Below are positions 5,357 through 8,101 of a DNA stretch of 8,101 nt, piece after piece; the first letter of the stretch is position 1; every line of letters starts with the position of its first letter. The stretch covers positions 14,821 to 22,921 of the forward strand of contig DEKS01000122.1 of assembly GCA_002354005.1 (NCBI GenBank), written 5' to 3'. Under the pieces are notes generated by a model. The model had not been told where the DNA came from, made no database searches, and saw only the letters and a program-made list of their open reading frames with translations. The translations under genes were made by a program, and so were the position numbers. This stretch comes from Bacteroidales bacterium UBA2716. GTDB taxonomy: Bacteria > Bacteroidota > Bacteroidia > Bacteroidales > UBA932.

Positions 5357-6480
5357 AGGCTCTTTACATATGCGCGGTAGCGCTTGCATTCTACCCGCCG
5401 GAAACGGCGCCACTGGTTGAGGATAGCGTAGTTGTCTTCCAGGTTCAGGTTGGTGTCGGCCCACTGCAGGGAAGCATTGTCCCGGAGCATGCGCATGATG
5501 GCCAGCGAAAGAGCGCCCGAGACGCCGCGGTTCAGGTATTCCGGGTCTACGCCCACCAGACACAAGTCTATCACGTCCGGTTTTCTCAGGCACTGAAGGA
5601 TGCGGAGGAGGGTTCGGGGCGTCAGGTGCCCGCGGGTACCTTGCAACGCCCGGTTGAGCGAAGGGATGGACAGGCCAAAACACACGGGACGTTCGTTCTC
5701 GTCCAGAATCATGGCCGCATATCTGGGGCTTAGCACCAGGCCAAAGTTATCCAGCACCAGCTGCCGCATGCCCGGCGTGAAGGGAACCGTTCCGTACAGG
5801 CCCTCATACGACTTGTCAACGAGGTCGAAGATGCCTTGGGCGTATTTTTTCAGGAGTTCCTTGCCGCTTTTGGCAGTGCCAAAGTGGAGTTTGTAGCGGC
5901 GGAAGATAAACTGCACCACCTGATCCAGCTCTTGCAGGGCCTCCTCGCTTTCGGGGCCATACAGCCGGCTGCAGGTCCAGTCTATCTCTTTGCGAAATCC
6001 CAGCTGTTCTACGTGGGCTTTGTAATAAGGAAAATTGTAGGTTTGCTCAAAGGTGGAAGGTTCTTCAAAACCTTCTACCAGCATGCCTTCCCGCTCCAGG
6101 TCCGAGTAGTTCAGCGGGCCCACCAGCGTGTCCATGCCCTGTGCCCTGGCCCAGGCTTCCACGGCTTGGAAAAGGGCCCGGGAAACTTCAAGGTCATCGA
6201 TGGCGTCGAAGCGGGTAAAGCGGCAGCGTTTTTCCTTGTTTTTGGCGTTGGCATCCTTCTGGATAATGCCCTGGATGCGCCCCACGGGCTTCCCGTCCTT
6301 ATAGGCCAGGAAGAAAACACTGTCACAGGAGGCGTTGTACACGTAGTCTTTCCGGAATATCTTTCTCTCGTCGCCATACAGCGGCGGGATATAATAAGGG
6401 TTTCCGCTGTACAAATCCAGCGGAAAGTTCAGGAACGCCTTCTGCTCCTGCTTGGTGATGACAGTCCGGACCGTGACCAT
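5353..6480 (-). CDS. Tandem GNAT-fold acyltransferase-like protein of unknown acceptor
   Basis: A 375-residue protein with no signal peptide or transmembrane helix. The C-terminal half has a clear GNAT acyl-CoA-binding signature, VGVDPEYLNRGVSGAL (residues 309-324), where the loop equivalent to Q/RxxGxG/A binds the pantetheine-pyrophosphate group. The N-terminal half also looks GNAT-like: FFLAYKDGKPVGRIQGI at 56-72 matches strands beta2-beta3, and ALFQAVEAWARAQGMDTLVG at 102-121 matches the following helix and strand. Between them lies a distinctive block, GPLNYSDLEREGMLVEGF (121-138), which I recognise only from GNAT-like proteins of uncharacterised function. Two GNAT folds in tandem also occur in N-myristoyltransferase and mycothiol synthase. 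It starts 3 bp after the FakB-like gene and overlaps plsX by 4 bp, so it is embedded between the makers and users of activated fatty acids. Inference: it transfers a fatty acyl group to an amine or hydroxyl acceptor. Simple acetylation remains possible. Confidence 0.8.
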   Translation of the reverse strand: MVTVRTVITKQEQKAFLNFPLDLYSGNPYYIPPLYGDERKIFRKDYVYNASCDSVFFLAYKDGKPVGRIQGIIQKDANAKNKEKRCRFTRFDAIDDLEVSRALFQAVEAWARAQGMDTLVGPLNYSDLEREGMLVEGFEEPSTFEQTYNFPYYKAHVEQLGFRKEIDWTCSRLYGPESEEALQELDQVVQFIFRRYKLHFGTAKSGKELLKKYAQGIFDLVDKSYEGLYGTVPFTPGMRQLVLDNFGLVLSPRYAAMILDENERPVCFGLSIPSLNRALQGTRGHLTPRTLLRILQCLRKPDVIDLCLVGVDPEYLNRGVSGALSLAIMRMLRDNASLQWADTNLNLEDNYAILNQWRRFRRVECKRYRAYVKSL

Positions 6481-6483
6481 GAT

Positions 6484-7350
6484 TTAACGGTGCATTGCGT
6501 GGAAACACACGCCTACGCCGTTGGGGCCGCAGTGGCTGCCGGCGGTGGGGTTCACATCCACGTACACAATTTGCTGTTTGCCGTATTTTTCTTCTATCAT
6601 CCGGCCCACCTCATGGGCAAGCGCCGGGGCATCGCTATGGCCGATACAGATGCGGTGGGCGGCAATGTCCTCGCCCAGTTCACCCACTTTGTCCACCAGG
6701 AAATCCAGCGCTTTGGCACGTCCTTTGGCCGTCCCAATGCTCACCATCTTGCCATCCTCACTCATGTAGATGAGGGGGCGTACGCCAATGAGGGTACCCA
6801 TGGTGGCGGCAAGGCCGCTCACCCGGCCGCTGCGGCGGAAGAATTTAAGGTCATCGGCAAAAAAGTACATGGCGAACTTGTCCACTTCCGTGCGGGCCCA
6901 TTCCAGCACCTGGTCCAGTGTTTTACCCGCTTTTACCAAGTCTCCTATCTCACGCACGATGGCGTAGCTGAGGGTGGTGATACCTTTGGTGTCTATCTCC
7001 TCGAAGCGCGTGCGCGGATACTTTTTCTTAAGGAACGCAATGGCCTGGTCCATGGCGTCGAAGGTGTTGGTCATCGCGCGCGAGAAATGCACGTACAGGA
7101 TGTCGTTCCCGGCCACAAAGTCGCGGATGAAATAGTTGATATACTGCTCTTGGGAGATGGCACTGGTGGTGGGAAGGACGCCTCCGCGAAGGGTGTCGTA
7201 GAAGGCATGCGCATCGAAGCTGTCAAAATCCACATACGGATACGTGGTTTTTGCGTCGATGCTGTAGGGCATCGAAATGAGCGTATAACCGTACTCGGCC
7301 GCCAGAGCGGGCGTCATGTCGGTATCGGTGTCGGTGTAAATTTTTAACAT
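6484..7350 (-). CDS. DegV family fatty-acid-binding protein (FakB-like)
   Basis: A 288-residue DegV protein, full length for the family. In Firmicutes these proteins (FakB) hold a fatty acid while FakA phosphorylates its carboxylate. The sequence shows the family pattern: N-terminal YTDTDTDMT (5-13, where TDS..DL is usual), the TTSAISQ segment (61-67) matching the PTTSQPS motif that contacts the carboxylate, HFSRAMTNTFDA (88-99) matching the SSxLSGT motif, DDLKFFRRSGRVSG (166-179) matching the LxYLxxGGRIS signature, and the C-terminal GSHCGPNGVGV (271-281) with the conserved histidine H273. It overlaps the FakA-like gene by 7 bp, strong contextual support for a FakAB pair rather than an orphan DegV. 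ATG at 7350 starts directly with the conserved first strand MLKIYTD; no Shine-Dalgarno is seen. The chain length bound cannot be told from sequence. Confidence 0.92.
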   Translation of the reverse strand: MLKIYTDTDTDMTPALAAEYGYTLISMPYSIDAKTTYPYVDFDSFDAHAFYDTLRGGVLPTTSAISQEQYINYFIRDFVAGNDILYVHFSRAMTNTFDAMDQAIAFLKKKYPRTRFEEIDTKGITTLSYAIVREIGDLVKAGKTLDQVLEWARTEVDKFAMYFFADDLKFFRRSGRVSGLAATMGTLIGVRPLIYMSEDGKMVSIGTAKGRAKALDFLVDKVGELGEDIAAHRICIGHSDAPALAHEVGRMIEEKYGKQQIVYVDVNPTAGSHCGPNGVGVCFHAMHR

Positions 7351-8101
7351 AATACCAGAATATAATCGTAAACGGGTTGTCCGCCATCAAGGAGAATGAC
7401 CTCCGTACGCGGATAGGTTTTTTCGAGGGCGCTTTTGAGTTGTGCTGCTTCCGCCGAAGGGACCGGGGCCCCTTGCAGGAGCATGAGGATATCGGCACCG
7501 CCGGCGTTTAGTCTGGCGGCCAAATCCTGTGCCGCTTGTATGCGGCTGGGGTGGGCGGTCAGGATGTCTTTGCCGCTGAAGCCGATATAGTCTCCTTTGC
7601 GGGCGTCTGCCGTGTCACGGATGGCTTGGCAGATGTGGCCGGTGGTAACGGATGCTGCGGCCTCCGAGAGGGCCTGCACCAGCTGGTCTGTAGGCAGCTC
7701 TGCATCCAGGTTGGCCAGGGAAAAATACCCTTCTCCGAGCGTACGGGTGGGAATGACTTCTACGCGGGCATCTTTGTACAGGCCGGCTGCCTGCCGGGCG
7801 GTGAGAAGGATGTTGCCGTTGTTGGGGAAAACCAGGATGGTGTCTGCCGCGGCCTGGTCAAAGGCTTCCAAAAAGCGTTCTACCGGCGGATTCATGGTTT
7901 GACCGCCTTCAATAATGACATCGGCCCCCATTTCCTTGAAAGTTTCCGTGAGGCCTTTGCCGGCGGCCACGGTAACCGTTCCCAGGGCTTTGCGGCTGCG
8001 TTTGAAACGCGTTTCCATGTGGTTTTCATGGTGCTGAAGGGTCATGTTCTCTACCTTGACGGTGAGAAATTCGCCCCACTCGCGGCACTTGCTGAGCACC
8101 G
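7344..8101 (-). CDS. FakA-like fatty-acid kinase (DAK2/YloV family), C-terminal part; 5' end outside the window
   Basis: About 252 codons of the C-terminal half of a FakA/YloV-type protein (family usually about 550 residues). The frame is open through the window edge; a GTG at 8099 is an internal valine, not a start. From that codon, EWGEFLTVKVENMTLQHHENH (about 8-27, in part) matches the end of the middle domain, where YloV proteins read G-E-L..K-I-ENM..QH. The C-terminal domain follows, with IIEGGQTMNP (62-71), FPNNGNI (91-97) and VIPTRT (115-120), all standard for FakA. The N-terminal DhaL/DAK2 ATP-binding domain must lie beyond 8101 and cannot be judged here. Family role: ATP-dependent phosphorylation of a FakB-bound fatty acid to acyl-phosphate. 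Its stop overlaps the FakB-like start by 7 bp. An operon promoter, if any, lies outside the window. Confidence 0.92.
   Translation of the reverse strand, partial: VLSKCREWGEFLTVKVENMTLQHHENHMETRFKRSRKALGTVTVAAGKGLTETFKEMGADVIIEGGQTMNPPVERFLEAFDQAAADTILVFPNNGNILLTARQAAGLYKDARVEVIPTRTLGEGYFSLANLDAELPTDQLVQALSEAAASVTTGHICQAIRDTADARKGDYIGFSGKDILTAHPSRIQAAQDLAARLNAGGADILMLLQGAPVPSAEAAQLKSALEKTYPRTEVILLDGGQPVYDYILVLC

Noticed and set aside
5625..5640. Near-perfect 16-bp palindrome GGTGCCCGCGGGTACC
   Set aside because: It lies within the GNAT coding region with no second copy or nearby gene start, so an operator role is not supported.
5357..5683. N-terminal extension of PlsX to an upstream ATG at 5683
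   Set aside because: The extra 109 residues overlap the GNAT gene, are proline/arginine-rich out-of-frame sequence, and the family N-terminus begins exactly at 5356.
5836..7347. A 503-codon open frame on the plus strand opposite the GNAT and FakB-like genes
   Set aside because: It spans two well-supported minus-strand genes, has valine/histidine/glycine-rich low-information composition typical of antisense frames, and has no recognisable motif.
8097..8099. GTG as a start codon for the FakA-like protein
   Set aside because: The sequence just after it matches the middle of the FakA family, so the gene continues past the window edge.

Overview
The window reads as ordinary chromosomal DNA of a Bacteroidota bacterium, most likely a moderately GC-rich member of the Bacteroidales. 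Three things point there: the protein sequences have a Bacteroidales flavour; the gene starts lack clear Shine-Dalgarno sequences; and the one real intergenic gap holds a match to the Bacteroidota promoter element TAnnTTTG. The genus cannot be fixed from sequence alone. Coding density is nearly 100 percent. I see no tRNA, rRNA, CRISPR array, insertion sequence or phage gene.

The plus strand (2-4101) carries three genes. The first is a phenylacetate-CoA-ligase-type adenylating enzyme. A glycerophospholipid-type acyltransferase overlaps its 3' end. After a 43-bp gap holding a promoter comes a nucleoside (uridine-type) kinase with an N-terminal region borrowed from threonyl-tRNA synthetase (TGS plus a degenerate editing-like domain).

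The minus strand (8101 down to 4098) carries one very compact operon of five genes. In order of transcription these are a FakA-like fatty-acid kinase subunit (its N-terminal part lies beyond the window), a DegV/FakB-like fatty-acid-binding protein, a 375-residue protein with two GNAT-like halves, the phosphate acyltransferase PlsX, and a small acyl carrier protein. Junctions are 7-bp overlap, 3-bp gap, 4-bp ATGA overlap and 5-bp gap. The two strands converge tail to tail and their stop codons share the palindrome TTAA.

Read together, the minus operon is a coherent acyl-transfer path: free fatty acid bound by FakB, phosphorylated by FakA to acyl-phosphate, exchanged by PlsX to acyl-ACP on the dedicated carrier, and possibly used by the GNAT-like protein to acylate an unknown acceptor. 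The plus-strand ligase and acyltransferase are also acyl-handling enzymes. The most interesting point is the unassigned tandem-GNAT protein inside a FakAB-PlsX-ACP operon. Each enzyme family is known; the combined pathway and its product are inferred.
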